From positions 1-57,022 of the forward strand of contig CALEPT010000163.1 of NCBI GenBank assembly GCA_937910385.1: a DNA stretch of 57,022 bases. Direction: 5' to 3'. The notes beneath the pieces were generated by a model that had not been told where the DNA came from, did not search any database, and saw only the letters and a list, made by a program, of their open reading frames with translations. Below, one piece after another: positions 40,640-49,268 of this stretch (within the stretch, counting starts at the first letter, position 1; each line of letters opens with the position of its first letter). The DNA is from an uncultured Ruminococcus sp. (lineage in GTDB: Bacteria; Bacillota; Clostridia; Oscillospirales; Ruminococcaceae). The translations under genes were made by a program, and so were the position numbers.

Positions 40640-41313
40640 TGACAGTCACCTCCTGCCTTTGCACAGGCTTCCGCATTCGGACAGCCCGAGCAGCCCAGCT
40701 CCTTCGGAGGCTTTTTGGCTGCAAGCTTGTTCACTATCGCGATTATCATGCCGAGTGTGAAGAATCCACCCGCCGGCATAATGAACAGCAGCATCGGGTT
40801 GTCATGGATAACCGGGATATTCAGCCCCATCCACTGTCCCGAGCCGATTATCTCGCGCACCGATCCCATAAGGAACAGCGCAATTGTGAAGCCTATTCCC
40901 ATACCTATCGCGTCGCAAGCCGAGGCAAGGACCCCGTTTTTGCTCGCAAACATCTCAGCTCTGCCAAAAATGATACAGTTTACTGTGATGAGCGTCAGGT
41001 ATATTCCGAGGCTGTCATAAAGCTCGGGGAGAAAGCCTTCCAGTATGAAGCCTATCAAAGTAACAAAGCTTGCTATTACCACGATAAATGCAGGTATCCT
41101 GACCTTGTCGGGTATGACCTTTCTGAGGGCGGATATTACTATATTCGAGCCGAGGAGGACGAACGTTGTCGCGAGTCCCATTCCTATGCCGTTCTTCGCC
41201 TGAGTTGTAACAGCGAGGGTCGGGCACATTCCCAGAAGCATTACAAGAGTCGGGTTCTCCTTGATAATGCCTTTCGTTATCTCTTGTCCGAGAGATGTTT
41301 TATTTTCAGCCAC
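40636..41313 (-). CDS. rnfE: Rnf complex subunit E with Cys-rich C-terminal tail
   Basis: Integral membrane subunit of 225 residues, homologous to RnfA (KENPTLVMLLGMCPTLAVTTQAKNGIGMG; LITVNCIIFGRAEMFASKNGV). The start is the GTG at 41313, set by GGAGGCG, and overlaps rnfG by 8 bp. Beyond the last membrane segment it carries a tail ELGCSGCPNAEACAKAGGDC with four Cys in a CxxC-x6-C-x6-C layout, reminiscent of the small Cys-rich motif found with FeoB. The tail is not part of the minimal subunit as I know it and may bind metal. Confidence 0.95.
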   Translation of the reverse strand: MAENKTSLGQEITKGIIKENPTLVMLLGMCPTLAVTTQAKNGIGMGLATTFVLLGSNIVISALRKVIPDKVRIPAFIVVIASFVTLIGFILEGFLPELYDSLGIYLTLITVNCIIFGRAEMFASKNGVLASACDAIGMGIGFTIALFLMGSVREIIGSGQWMGLNIPVIHDNPMLLFIMPAGGFFTLGMIIAIVNKLAAKKPPKELGCSGCPNAEACAKAGGDCQ

Positions 41314-41833
41314 CGAGGATCGCCTCCTTGTTCTGAGTATATACTTCAATAGCAGTATTTACCGCGTTCTCCATGCCGTTTGAGGAATATGTAGCACCGC
41401 TTACAGCATCGAGCTCGTCACTGACTGCCGAACGCCCGTAGAACTGCTCACGGAATGAGGAAATATCCCTTACCTTAGAGCCGAGTCCGGGAGTCTCGCC
41501 GAGCGAAACGAACTCAATGCCCGAAACCGCCCCGTTCTCGTCGATGCCCACCAAAATGTTGATACCGTCCTTTGAATAGCCGTCGGTGCAGACCTGAACG
41601 GCAGTCTTGCCGTCGGGGGTCACCGCTATCGCCTCGATCTCGTCAAATCCGAAATTGGTATCGAGCAGTCGGCTGTCAGTCTTGCCGAACAGAGCTTCGA
41701 CGCTGCTGCTGAATTTCAGCTCCTTCTGCTCTGCTATGCGTTCCTTAGTGAGCTCGTAGAAAAACGTTAGCAGAAGCGCTGCAACAATGCAGATAACGGT
41801 CAGCACAAGGGTAGGCTTTATCTTATCCTTCAT
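41306..41833 (-). CDS. rnfG: Rnf complex subunit G (FMN-binding)
   Basis: Protein of 175 residues with one N-terminal membrane segment (LVLTVICIVAALLLTFFYEL) and an extracytoplasmic FMN-binding domain. The flavinylation site is DAVSGATYSSNGM, where FMN is attached to the Thr through phosphate. AAAGGAGG supports the ATG at 41833; it overlaps the rnfD end by 11 bp. Central electron carrier of the complex. Confidence 0.96.
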   Translation of the reverse strand: MKDKIKPTLVLTVICIVAALLLTFFYELTKERIAEQKELKFSSSVEALFGKTDSRLLDTNFGFDEIEAIAVTPDGKTAVQVCTDGYSKDGINILVGIDENGAVSGIEFVSLGETPGLGSKVRDISSFREQFYGRSAVSDELDAVSGATYSSNGMENAVNTAIEVYTQNKEAILGG

Positions 41834-42794
41834 TTCTCTGTGCCTCCTTTGCTCCGAAAACCTTGCTCCTCGTGAGCTGCTCAATGTAAGGAGTAAGGAC
41901 GTTCATGAGAAGTATTGAGAACGAAACTCCCTCCGGATACGACCCAAAATGTCTTATTACAAATGTGATGATACCGCAGCCAAGGCCGAAAACTATCTTG
42001 CCCCTTGTTGTTATCGGAGTCGTAGCGTAGTCGGTGGCCATGAAGAACGCTCCGAGGAAAACACCTCCCGCGAGTATCTGGTATACGGGATCGTCGCCCG
42101 CTATCCATGCGAGAATAAAGAGGCTTCCTATGAACGATATCGGAGCTGCAAGGGTGATTATCCTGCGTGCAGCAAGATACAGTCCGCCGATGAGAAGCGC
42201 GAGTGCACAAGTCTCTCCGAGACAGCCGCCTGTCTTTCCGATGAAAAGGTCGAGATACGACGGAACGCTCTGACCGATATCGGCGAGCTTTTCCGCACTC
42301 ATTGTTCGCAGCACGAGCGGAGTCGCCGAGGAGACCGCGTCTGCACTATAATCATATGTATTCGGGAGTATCCAGTGCGTCATAAATGAGGGGAAGCTCA
42401 CCATGAGCACTATCCTCGCTGTTATTGCAGGATTGGCAAAGTTCTGGCCGAGTCCGCCAAAGAGCTGCTTGACAATAACTATTGCGACAAACGAACCGAT
42501 TACAGCTATCCAATAAGGAAGAGTCACGGGAAGGTTCATTGCAAGAATGAGTCCCGTAACCACTGCGGAAAGGTCGCCTATCGTGTTGCTGCGCTTCATT
42601 ATCCGGCGGCTGAAATACTCAAAGAAAATACAGCTTCCGATGCATACTGCCGTCAGAACAAGCGCTCTGAGTCCGAAATACACACAGCCGACGATAAATG
42701 CCGGCAGCAGCGCAATTATGACATTGAGCATGATGTTCGAGGTCTTTGTGTAATTTTCGTCGTGCGGAGACGGCGAAACTATGAGCTTATTCAA
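41823..42794 (-). CDS. rnfD: Rnf complex subunit D
   Basis: Integral membrane subunit of 323 residues, NqrB-like, with many membrane segments and a covalent FMN site at SSATPLVLRTM. The start is probably the TTG at 42794: AAGGAGG lies 8 bp before it and the protein then begins NKLIVSPSPHDENYTKTSNIMLNVIIALLP as in homologues. This leaves 13 bp after the rnfC stop instead of an overlap. Confidence 0.95.
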   Translation of the reverse strand: MNKLIVSPSPHDENYTKTSNIMLNVIIALLPAFIVGCVYFGLRALVLTAVCIGSCIFFEYFSRRIMKRSNTIGDLSAVVTGLILAMNLPVTLPYWIAVIGSFVAIVIVKQLFGGLGQNFANPAITARIVLMVSFPSFMTHWILPNTYDYSADAVSSATPLVLRTMSAEKLADIGQSVPSYLDLFIGKTGGCLGETCALALLIGGLYLAARRIITLAAPISFIGSLFILAWIAGDDPVYQILAGGVFLGAFFMATDYATTPITTRGKIVFGLGCGIITFVIRHFGSYPEGVSFSILLMNVLTPYIEQLTRSKVFGAKEAQRNEG

Positions 42795-42807
42795 TTTATC
42801 CGCCTCC

Positions 42808-44085
42808 TTACTTTCTCGGTATAAGAGCCTTTGCGAGCTGATTTGTCTCGGCAAGCTTACGGTTTGCGGGGCATACATAGGTGCAGCTGCCGCAGTTCAT
42901 GCAGAGAGTGACCTTCAGTTCTTTAAGCTCTTCAATGTTCTTTATCCTGTATGCTCTGTCGATGTCCGCAGGCATTAATTCAAGCGGACAAACTCTTATA
43001 CAGCGCCCGCAGCGTATACAGGCAGAAGTCTTTCTTTCATCGTAACGGTTTATCGCAAGCAGCGCGTTAGAGGTCTTTACAACCGGCATATCTATATCGG
43101 GTATGCTCATTCCCATCATCGGTCCTCCGCTGATGAGCTTCTTCACCGAGTCGATATCAGTCTTGCAGAATTCAAGTATATCCCTGAACGGAGAGCCTAT
43201 AACTGCCCGCACATTTTTCGGCTCGCCTACCGCATTTCCGTCTACAGTGAGACGTCTCGTCACAAGCGGCATACCCGTCTGCATATATCTGTAAATGAAG
43301 GAAACGGTGGAGACATTGATAACTATGACGCCTTCATCAGATGGCAGCTCGCCTTCCTTGACTATCCTGCCCGTGGAGTTATAGATGATCACCTTTTCCG
43401 CACCCTGCGGGTAGGTCGAAGGCAGAGTAAGGATATCTATAGTATCATCGTTTTCCGCCATTTCAGTGAAATTCTTTATCGCCTCGGGCTTATTCGCCTC
43501 TATCGCAAGCTTTGCACGCTCTATACCAAGCTGAGACTTGATAAGGCGTATGCCGCCGATTATATCCTCCGGGGACTCCATCATTTCGCGATAATCCGCA
43601 GTTATGTAGGGTTCACACTCCGCAGCGTTGATGATAAGTGTATCTATCGGAGTTTTCGGATTAAGCTTTATATGCGTGGGAAAGCCGGCTCCGCCAAGTC
43701 CGCACGCTCCGCTTTCGCGAACTGCCTTTATGAAGCCTTCCTTGTCAGTGACCACAGGAGGGGTCACCTCATCAGATACGGTCTGCTCGCCGTCGGGCTC
43801 TATCTCGACAGCCTGACAGACTGCTCCCATCGCTGTTCTGTAGTCCGTTATCGCCGTTACCTTCCCCGATACTCCCGAATGCACGGGCGCGCTGAATGCA
43901 GCATCTGTATCGCCTATTTTCTGTCCGACCTTTACCTCGTCGCCGACCTTGACGAGAGGCTTGCAGGGAGCTCCCATGGTCATTGACATGGGTATCTTCA
44001 CCTTTTTCGGCAGCGGAAAATCGACCGTAGCGCTGTCCTGCGTATTTTTACGGTGCTTCAGCTTTATGCCTCTTAGCTTGTTCAT
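42808..44085 (-). CDS. rnfC: Rnf complex subunit C (NADH-binding, iron-sulfur)
   Basis: Peripheral subunit of 425 residues where NAD+ is reduced. The N-terminal barrel-sandwich domain (GAPCKPLVKVGDEVKVGQKIGD) is followed by the NADH/FMN domain with GACGLGGAGFPTHIKL and NAAECEPYITADYREM, and two 4Fe-4S motifs (CIRCGRCIRVCPLELMP and CMNCGSCTYVCPANR). AAGGAGATT fixes the ATG at 44085. First gene of rnfCDGEAB, with a 62-nt leader containing TGCAA/TTGCA repeats. Confidence 0.96.
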   Translation of the reverse strand: MNKLRGIKLKHRKNTQDSATVDFPLPKKVKIPMSMTMGAPCKPLVKVGDEVKVGQKIGDTDAAFSAPVHSGVSGKVTAITDYRTAMGAVCQAVEIEPDGEQTVSDEVTPPVVTDKEGFIKAVRESGACGLGGAGFPTHIKLNPKTPIDTLIINAAECEPYITADYREMMESPEDIIGGIRLIKSQLGIERAKLAIEANKPEAIKNFTEMAENDDTIDILTLPSTYPQGAEKVIIYNSTGRIVKEGELPSDEGVIVINVSTVSFIYRYMQTGMPLVTRRLTVDGNAVGEPKNVRAVIGSPFRDILEFCKTDIDSVKKLISGGPMMGMSIPDIDMPVVKTSNALLAINRYDERKTSACIRCGRCIRVCPLELMPADIDRAYRIKNIEELKELKVTLCMNCGSCTYVCPANRKLAETNQLAKALIPRK

Positions 44086-44146
44086 AATAATCTCCTTATA
44101 AAACGGCTGCACGAAATGCAACCGCAAAATTGCACTATACTTTATT

Positions 44147-44175
44147 ATTATACCAAATTCCGAAAATATATTCAA
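44147..44175 (-). promoter_or_regulatory. Promoter of the rnf operon
   Basis: TTGAAT (44170-44175), 17 bp, TATAAT (44147-44152). Confidence 0.75.
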
Positions 44176-44231
44176 TAGATTTTAAAAAGAAATTTCTGTA
44201 TTTCATATCAAAGGTAGTTTGTATAGAATAA

Positions 44232-44266
44232 CAAAAGCCGCCGCACCCATTTAAGGTACGGCGGCT
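44232..44266 (-). terminator. Terminator of the second sigma/regulator pair
   Basis: AGCCGCCGCACC and GGTACGGCGGCT (44236-44266) pair with one mismatch, followed on the minus strand by TTTTG. It lies about 70 bp past the stop codon. Confidence 0.8.
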
Positions 44267-44337
44267 GTATACTGACTTTCTTTTGCAATGCTTTCATCTT
44301 TCGTCGATCATGCGAGCTGTGTAAGCTGTTTTTCGTC

Positions 44338-45903
44338 TTAATTTCTGTAGTTTTGATTTGTATGCATTTCCTCATAGGCGATACTTGCCTGTTCAACGAG
44401 CGCTTCGAGTTCCTCTGCCATATCCTCTGCATTCCTCGCTTCTTCATCAAAGCCCTTCTCACGGAGCTCTTGTGCATATTCGGCTGCCTTCTCGTATTGA
44501 GTCTGACAGCGGAGGTATTCCTCGTATGCAGCCTGCTCGCTCTGCGCTTTTACATTTTCGGCTATCTGAGCCTGTTCTGCTTCAAGAGCCGCCTGTTCAG
44601 CCTCATCAGCAGAGTCATCATAGTCTATGATATCACTGAACACCACGTCGCCCCATGCAGCAAATGTACTCATCATCTGATCGTCCTCGACCCGTATTTG
44701 CGGGTCGCTGTAGGACGATGCCCAGATCATCTCGGGAGCAATGAATATCTTCATCGATCTGCGCTCTATATTGTCGTACAAAGTGCAGATACTGCCGATA
44801 ACGCGCTCGCTGCTGCCCTCAACGAAGTAGAGCGTGGGGGTTTCAAGTCGGTCTGAGCCGCTTTCCTGTGCATACGGCTCAACATATGCCCAATACGGTG
44901 TGTATATATCAGGAGCATCAACAAACAGCAGCTCCCTTTCAAAGAGCGAAGCGCTCTCCTCGGGAAGTGCTGAGTTTCCGCCGAAGTAGACAGAGTTTTT
45001 CCACTGAAGCTTAGAGCCATAGGTATCGCCGATTAGTATTTCCTCGCCGTCACAGCCGTAGCAAGCCATATCGTAGTGATAGCAAAGCTCATCGTCCTCG
45101 TTTACATTACAATTATTGTAATAGAGCACGTGATCGAAGATGGGGTAAATACTGCCCTCGAACTTACAGATACAGCTATAGACAAAGGTCGCAGCAGTAC
45201 CATAAGCAATTCCTTTCTCCTCCAATCCGAGCGAGCTGAATATAGCTCCTGCCGTATCGGTATCTTCATTGAAGGTATACTCCTCGTCGATTGTGAACGC
45301 TTCAAGCTCCTTGTCTGTGAATTTAGCCCCGGATTCAGCAACTGCCACGAAATTGGATTCCGTATATGCTCCGCTGTACTCGACCGCATAGACTTGATTT
45401 GTCAGCATGGAATCGTGCTCGCGGATATATATGCGCACCTTCATATCATCTCTGCCCATGTCCTCAAACGGACAGTCATAGAGCGGAGTTATCAGCAGGT
45501 CGTATGCGATATACTCTTCAAGCGTAACGTCGTAGACTCTGTAATCGTGGTTTTCAGTCTCTTCGGCTATCTCTGAGATAATGCTGCGGTAGAGCTTATT
45601 CGAGCTCTTTCCGAGATTTGCAAAGAAATTATTGACAAACGCAGTTTGCGGAAGCACACCTATGCACAGCACGAGTGCTGCAGCAACGGCTGCCCATTTC
45701 AGCCACGGAAGTCCCCTGCGTTTTCCGGTAACATTTTCAAGGTCGCTTACGATCAGCTCGCTGTCGGAAAAATCCGAACTTTTTTCAGGAAAAGCTCTTG
45801 CGGAAATCTTCTCAAAGCAATCCACAGACTCAGAAAGCGCATTCATTTTGTCCTTCAGCAATTTTTCAAATTCCTGATTTCCGTTTATATTTTTGTTTTT
45901 CAC
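44338..45903 (-). CDS. Membrane-anchored regulator (probable anti-sigma) partner of the second sigma factor
   Basis: Protein of 521 residues. The first 65 residues are cytoplasmic and acidic/helical (KLLKDKMNALSESVDCFEKISARAF), followed by one membrane segment (WLKWAAVAAALVLCIGVLPQTAF, about 68-90). A large external domain follows, and finally an Ala/Glu-rich coiled coil (about 445-515; EQAALEAEQAQIAENVKAQSEQAAYEEYLR). The start is GTG and overlaps the sigma stop by 4 bp (GTGA), so expression is coupled. An anti-sigma role is inferred from position and layout. Confidence 0.75.
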   Translation of the reverse strand: MKNKNINGNQEFEKLLKDKMNALSESVDCFEKISARAFPEKSSDFSDSELIVSDLENVTGKRRGLPWLKWAAVAAALVLCIGVLPQTAFVNNFFANLGKSSNKLYRSIISEIAEETENHDYRVYDVTLEEYIAYDLLITPLYDCPFEDMGRDDMKVRIYIREHDSMLTNQVYAVEYSGAYTESNFVAVAESGAKFTDKELEAFTIDEEYTFNEDTDTAGAIFSSLGLEEKGIAYGTAATFVYSCICKFEGSIYPIFDHVLYYNNCNVNEDDELCYHYDMACYGCDGEEILIGDTYGSKLQWKNSVYFGGNSALPEESASLFERELLFVDAPDIYTPYWAYVEPYAQESGSDRLETPTLYFVEGSSERVIGSICTLYDNIERRSMKIFIAPEMIWASSYSDPQIRVEDDQMMSTFAAWGDVVFSDIIDYDDSADEAEQAALEAEQAQIAENVKAQSEQAAYEEYLRCQTQYEKAAEYAQELREKGFDEEARNAEDMAEELEALVEQASIAYEEMHTNQNYRN

Positions 45904-46493
45904 CGGTCGTCACCTGCCTTTTCCTGTAGGATAGAAATTGCTTTTTTGTACCTTGATTTTACCGTCGTTTCGGGACATTTCATGATCTTAGCTATTTCCT
46001 TGAATTTAAGCTCCGCGCAGCACCTGAGTATAACTGTCTGCCTCTGCTTGTCATTGAGGTGCTTGAGAAGCTGATTTATGAAAATACTGTCCTCGACAGT
46101 CTGTTCTGCCTCGCCGTAGCTTTGTATAATAAAGTTGGATATCTCTTTCTTGTATCTTCGGCGAAGCTCTAATGCAACGTTGCGTGCCATTGTCAGAATG
46201 AAGCCCTTGCCGTCTCCTCTTTTTGTAGAAAAATTACGTACTGTAGTCAGTCTGACAAAGGTCTCGGCAACACAGTCCTCCGCAAGATGATAATCGGCAG
46301 TTATACCGAACGCGACAATAAAAACGCTGCTTTTAAACATTTCGTATAGCTTCACAAGACTTTCCTTTGATGTTGCACATTCTATTATAAGTTCATTTAC
46401 ACTATCGCCTGTTGGTTGTGTCGTGTTTTTCTGGTCGAATGCAGCTAAAATTGTTCCGTCACCTCCGGCAAAAATTTTCGTATCGGCAGTCAT
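45900..46493 (-). CDS. ECF-type RNA polymerase sigma factor
   Basis: Protein of 197 residues with region 2 (VKLYEMFKSSVFIVAFGITADYHLAEDCVAETFVRLTT) and region 4 (LNDKQRQTVILRCCAELKFKEIAKIMKCPETTVKSRYKKAISILQEK). The N-terminal 40 residues are an extension of unclear role. AAGGAGTGAGACC marks ATG 46493, although the frame remains open 58 codons further. A hairpin GTACCCT/AGGGTAC lies just upstream in the leader. Paired with its membrane regulator downstream. Confidence 0.93.
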   Translation of the reverse strand: MTADTKIFAGGDGTILAAFDQKNTTQPTGDSVNELIIECATSKESLVKLYEMFKSSVFIVAFGITADYHLAEDCVAETFVRLTTVRNFSTKRGDGKGFILTMARNVALELRRRYKKEISNFIIQSYGEAEQTVEDSIFINQLLKHLNDKQRQTVILRCCAELKFKEIAKIMKCPETTVKSRYKKAISILQEKAGDDR

Positions 46494-46514
46494 AGGTCTC
46501 ACTCCTTTTTTGTT

Positions 46515-46540
46515 GTACCCTATGCTTTCGCGCAGGGTAC
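46515..46540 (-). promoter_or_regulatory. Hairpin in the leader of the sigma gene
   Basis: GTACCCT (46515-46521) and AGGGTAC (46534-46540) form a 7-bp stem about 22 nt before the start codon. The 46541-46912 stretch shows no gene; it contains GTTAAC repeated 4 bp apart (46718-46733) and an ATCATTCATA motif at 46898-46907. Confidence 0.4.
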
Positions 46541-46912
46541 TCTGAAAGCTTTCATAAATAAGTGATTTCAGAAAGCCAAAAAGACGAAAAGATCCAAAAA
46601 TTTTTTTATTCCACGTTAGCACACAGTAACAAATTTGAAAATTCCTTGTTTTGCCATATTTTATCAAGTTCGGTGATCTGATCTTTTTGTTTCGGAAACC
46701 TTTTGTCGTAAAGCGAAGTTAACATCGGTTAACAGCCTGACGATAACATCTGCTTCTGCCTTATAAATATAGCATATAATTCCTCAAAGGCAATGACTGC
46801 AGAGAAAAATCATATTAACTTAACAATGTCAGCTCGAACACCGCAATTATAGCATAAATCTACCAGAAAAGCAACGCAAAATTGAAATATCCCAAAAATC
46901 ATTCATAAGCTA

Positions 46913-46941
46913 TTGACAAATCCCAAACAATATGATATATT
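46913..46941 (+). promoter_or_regulatory. Promoter of the Zn/Cd ATPase gene
   Basis: TTGACA (46913-46918), 17 bp, TATATT (46936-46941). Confidence 0.83.
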
Positions 46942-46942
46942 A

Positions 46943-46965
46943 TTCATATGAACAATCATTCATAT
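46943..46965. promoter_or_regulatory. ArsR/SmtB-type operator candidate
   Basis: ATATGAA-CAATCA-TTCATAT (46946-46965) is a perfect 7-bp inverted repeat. Its core TGAACAATCATTCA closely follows the known SmtB-type operator pattern TGAACA-N2-TATTCA. It begins 4 bp after the -10 box, so a bound repressor would cover the transcription start. A second half-site-like ATCATTCATA lies upstream of the -35 box (46898-46907). No ArsR-family gene is present in the window. Confidence 0.65.
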
Positions 46966-46984
46966 TACTGAAAGGATAGTCTCT

Positions 46985-49174
46985 ATGGAACAGATATACT
47001 CGATCAAAAATCTCGGCTGTGCTCATTGTGCGGCTAAAATAGAAGAAGCTATAAATAAAATGGACGGTATCGAATCGGCATCGCTTAACTTCCCTATGAT
47101 GAAGCTCAAGGTTATCGGCAATATCACAGATGATACGCTAAATATCATCAACAAGGCCGCCAACTCCATTGAAGCGGGAGTGGAGATAATCCCCTTTGAT
47201 GAAAAACACAGCCATTCTCACGAGCATGAGCACCATGAGCACGCTAAATGCTGCGATCACGACCATGAACATCACCACGAGCATGACCACGCTCATTCGC
47301 ACGAGCATTTTCACGGAGACTCTCACGATCTCGCTCATGAATTTGTCCCTCTTGTAATAGGTATACTTATATTTGCGGCTGCGGTGATATGTGAGCGCAT
47401 AGTTGATATACTGCCGCTCACGATAGTTATTTATGCCGCCGCATATCTCATACTCGGCTTCAATGTCCTTGTTGCTACGTTCAAGAATATTAAAAAAGGA
47501 AATTTCTTTGACGAGAATTTCCTTATGACTGTCGCTACATTAGGTGCATTTGCTCTCGGTGAATACGCAGAAGCTGTCGGCGTGGTGCTTTTCTTCCGTA
47601 TAGGCGAGCTTTTTGAAGATTATGCTGTCGCTAAAAGCAGAAAAGCTATAACTGATGTCGCCGCTCTTAAAGTGGAAGAAGCTGATGTTCTCGTTGACGG
47701 AGACTTTGTCCGCCTCACATCAGATCATATAAAAGTTGGCGACATACTGCGTATTAAAGCCGGCGAAAGAATCGCCGCAGACGGTGTCGTAGAATCAGGC
47801 GGCTCCCGCATCGATACATCTGCTGTAAACGGAGAGCCTGTTCCATTAACGGTGCGCGAAGGCGATAAGGTAATGTCAGGGTGCATAAACCTGAACGAAA
47901 TGTTTACGCTCCGCGTCACTGCTGCCGCAGATGATTCCATGATATCAAAGATAGCCAGAGCAGTAGAGGACGCTTCAGCAGAAAAGCCTCATATAGACCG
48001 TTTTATTACGCGCTTTGCTAAAATTTACACTCCAATTGTAATAGCTATCGCTTTGCTGACGGCGATAGTACCCTCTATCATAACGGGAAACTGGAGCAAA
48101 TGGGTGTACTCCGCGCTGACCTTCCTCGTTATAAGCTGTCCTTGTGCGCTTGTTCTGAGCGTTCCTCTCGCCTATTTTTCGGGTATAGGAGCTTCTTCAA
48201 AGCTCGGCGTGCTCTTTAAGGGCGGAAACTCTATCGAAGCACTCGGAAAGGTAAAGGCTATTGCTTTCGACAAGACCGGAACCCTCACAGACGGTACTTT
48301 TTCTGTCACAGGAGTCGGCTTATTCAACTCGATGACCGAAAATGAACTTCTCTATATCTGCGGAAGCTGCGAACAAGGCTCAACGCACCCCGTAGCAGAG
48401 AGTATTACAGCCTTCTGCCGCGAAAAAAATATCTCTCTTTCTGCACCTGAGAAATCAAAAGAAATTGCCGGAAGAGGAGTTTATGCCGAATTTGGAGGAA
48501 ATAAAATTCTGTGCGGGAATGAAAGGCTCATGACAGAAAACGACATAGAGCTTCCCGACAGCGAAATCAAAACCGCCGGAAGCATCGTTTATGTAGCTGT
48601 AAACGGAAAAGCCGAGGGCATGATCATTGTTTCGGATACTATAAAAAAGACCTCTGTCTCAGCTGTCAATAAGCTGCGCTCAATGGGACTCAAAACTGCA
48701 ATGCTTACCGGTGATAAAAAGGAAAACGCAGAGGCTGCCGCCCATGAGCTCGGTGTAGATATATTGAGAGCAGAGCTGCTACCGGACGAAAAGCTCAAGG
48801 AAATAAGAAAGCTTCGCAGTGAATATGGAGCAGTTATGTTTGTAGGCGACGGCTTCAATGACGGTCCGGTGCTTGCAGGAGCAGATGTGGGAGGCGCTAT
48901 GCAGAACGGATCAGATCTTGCACTCGAAGCTGCCGATGCAGTATTCATGAACTCTGAACCGGAATCGGTCGTTACTGCAAAGAAAATAGCTGATAAAACT
49001 CTGCGCATATCATATGAAAATATTATTTTCGCTCTTGCTATAAAAGCTGCTGTGCTCGTACTTGGCCTGCTTGGTCACCCCAATATGTGGCTCGCCGTAT
49101 TTGCAGATTCCGGAACAGCAATGCTGCTCATACTCAATTCAATACGCATTCTCAACACAAAAAAATACAAGTAA
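46985..49174 (+). CDS. P1B-type heavy-metal-transporting ATPase (Zn2+/Cd2+ type)
   Basis: ATP-driven metal exporter of 729 residues. The N-terminal HMA domain has GCAHCAAKI (residues 11-19). A linker of about 45 residues extremely rich in His follows (about 75-118). The transport core has SCPCALVLSVPLAYF (CPC motif), DKTGTLTDG (phosphorylated Asp), HPVAES, MLTGDKKE and VGDGFNDGPVLAGADVGGAM. The last membrane region reads FADSGTAMLLILNSIRIL, as in ZntA/CadA rather than copper pumps. It is controlled by an ArsR/SmtB-like operator, which fits zinc or cadmium. Monocistronic. Confidence 0.93.
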   Translation: MEQIYSIKNLGCAHCAAKIEEAINKMDGIESASLNFPMMKLKVIGNITDDTLNIINKAANSIEAGVEIIPFDEKHSHSHEHEHHEHAKCCDHDHEHHHEHDHAHSHEHFHGDSHDLAHEFVPLVIGILIFAAAVICERIVDILPLTIVIYAAAYLILGFNVLVATFKNIKKGNFFDENFLMTVATLGAFALGEYAEAVGVVLFFRIGELFEDYAVAKSRKAITDVAALKVEEADVLVDGDFVRLTSDHIKVGDILRIKAGERIAADGVVESGGSRIDTSAVNGEPVPLTVREGDKVMSGCINLNEMFTLRVTAAADDSMISKIARAVEDASAEKPHIDRFITRFAKIYTPIVIAIALLTAIVPSIITGNWSKWVYSALTFLVISCPCALVLSVPLAYFSGIGASSKLGVLFKGGNSIEALGKVKAIAFDKTGTLTDGTFSVTGVGLFNSMTENELLYICGSCEQGSTHPVAESITAFCREKNISLSAPEKSKEIAGRGVYAEFGGNKILCGNERLMTENDIELPDSEIKTAGSIVYVAVNGKAEGMIIVSDTIKKTSVSAVNKLRSMGLKTAMLTGDKKENAEAAAHELGVDILRAELLPDEKLKEIRKLRSEYGAVMFVGDGFNDGPVLAGADVGGAMQNGSDLALEAADAVFMNSEPESVVTAKKIADKTLRISYENIIFALAIKAAVLVLGLLGHPNMWLAVFADSGTAMLLILNSIRILNTKKYK

Positions 49175-49203
49175 AAAGGCTCCTTTTTGACAAGGAAAGC
49201 ATG

Positions 49204-49268
49204 AAAACTAAAGCCTCCGCAAAAGAAGCTTCTAATAGAAGCCCTCTGAATGCGGAGGCTTTAGTTTT
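49204..49268. terminator. Bidirectional terminator after the metal ATPase
   Basis: AAAACTAAAGCCTCCGCA (49204-49221) pairs perfectly over 18 bp with 49251-49268; a smaller GAAGCTTC-type hairpin sits in the loop. It separates convergent genes. Confidence 0.85.

Noticed and set aside
46718..46733. GTTAAC repeated with a 4-bp gap
   Set aside because: An A+T-rich 6-mer pair far from any defined promoter; could be chance.
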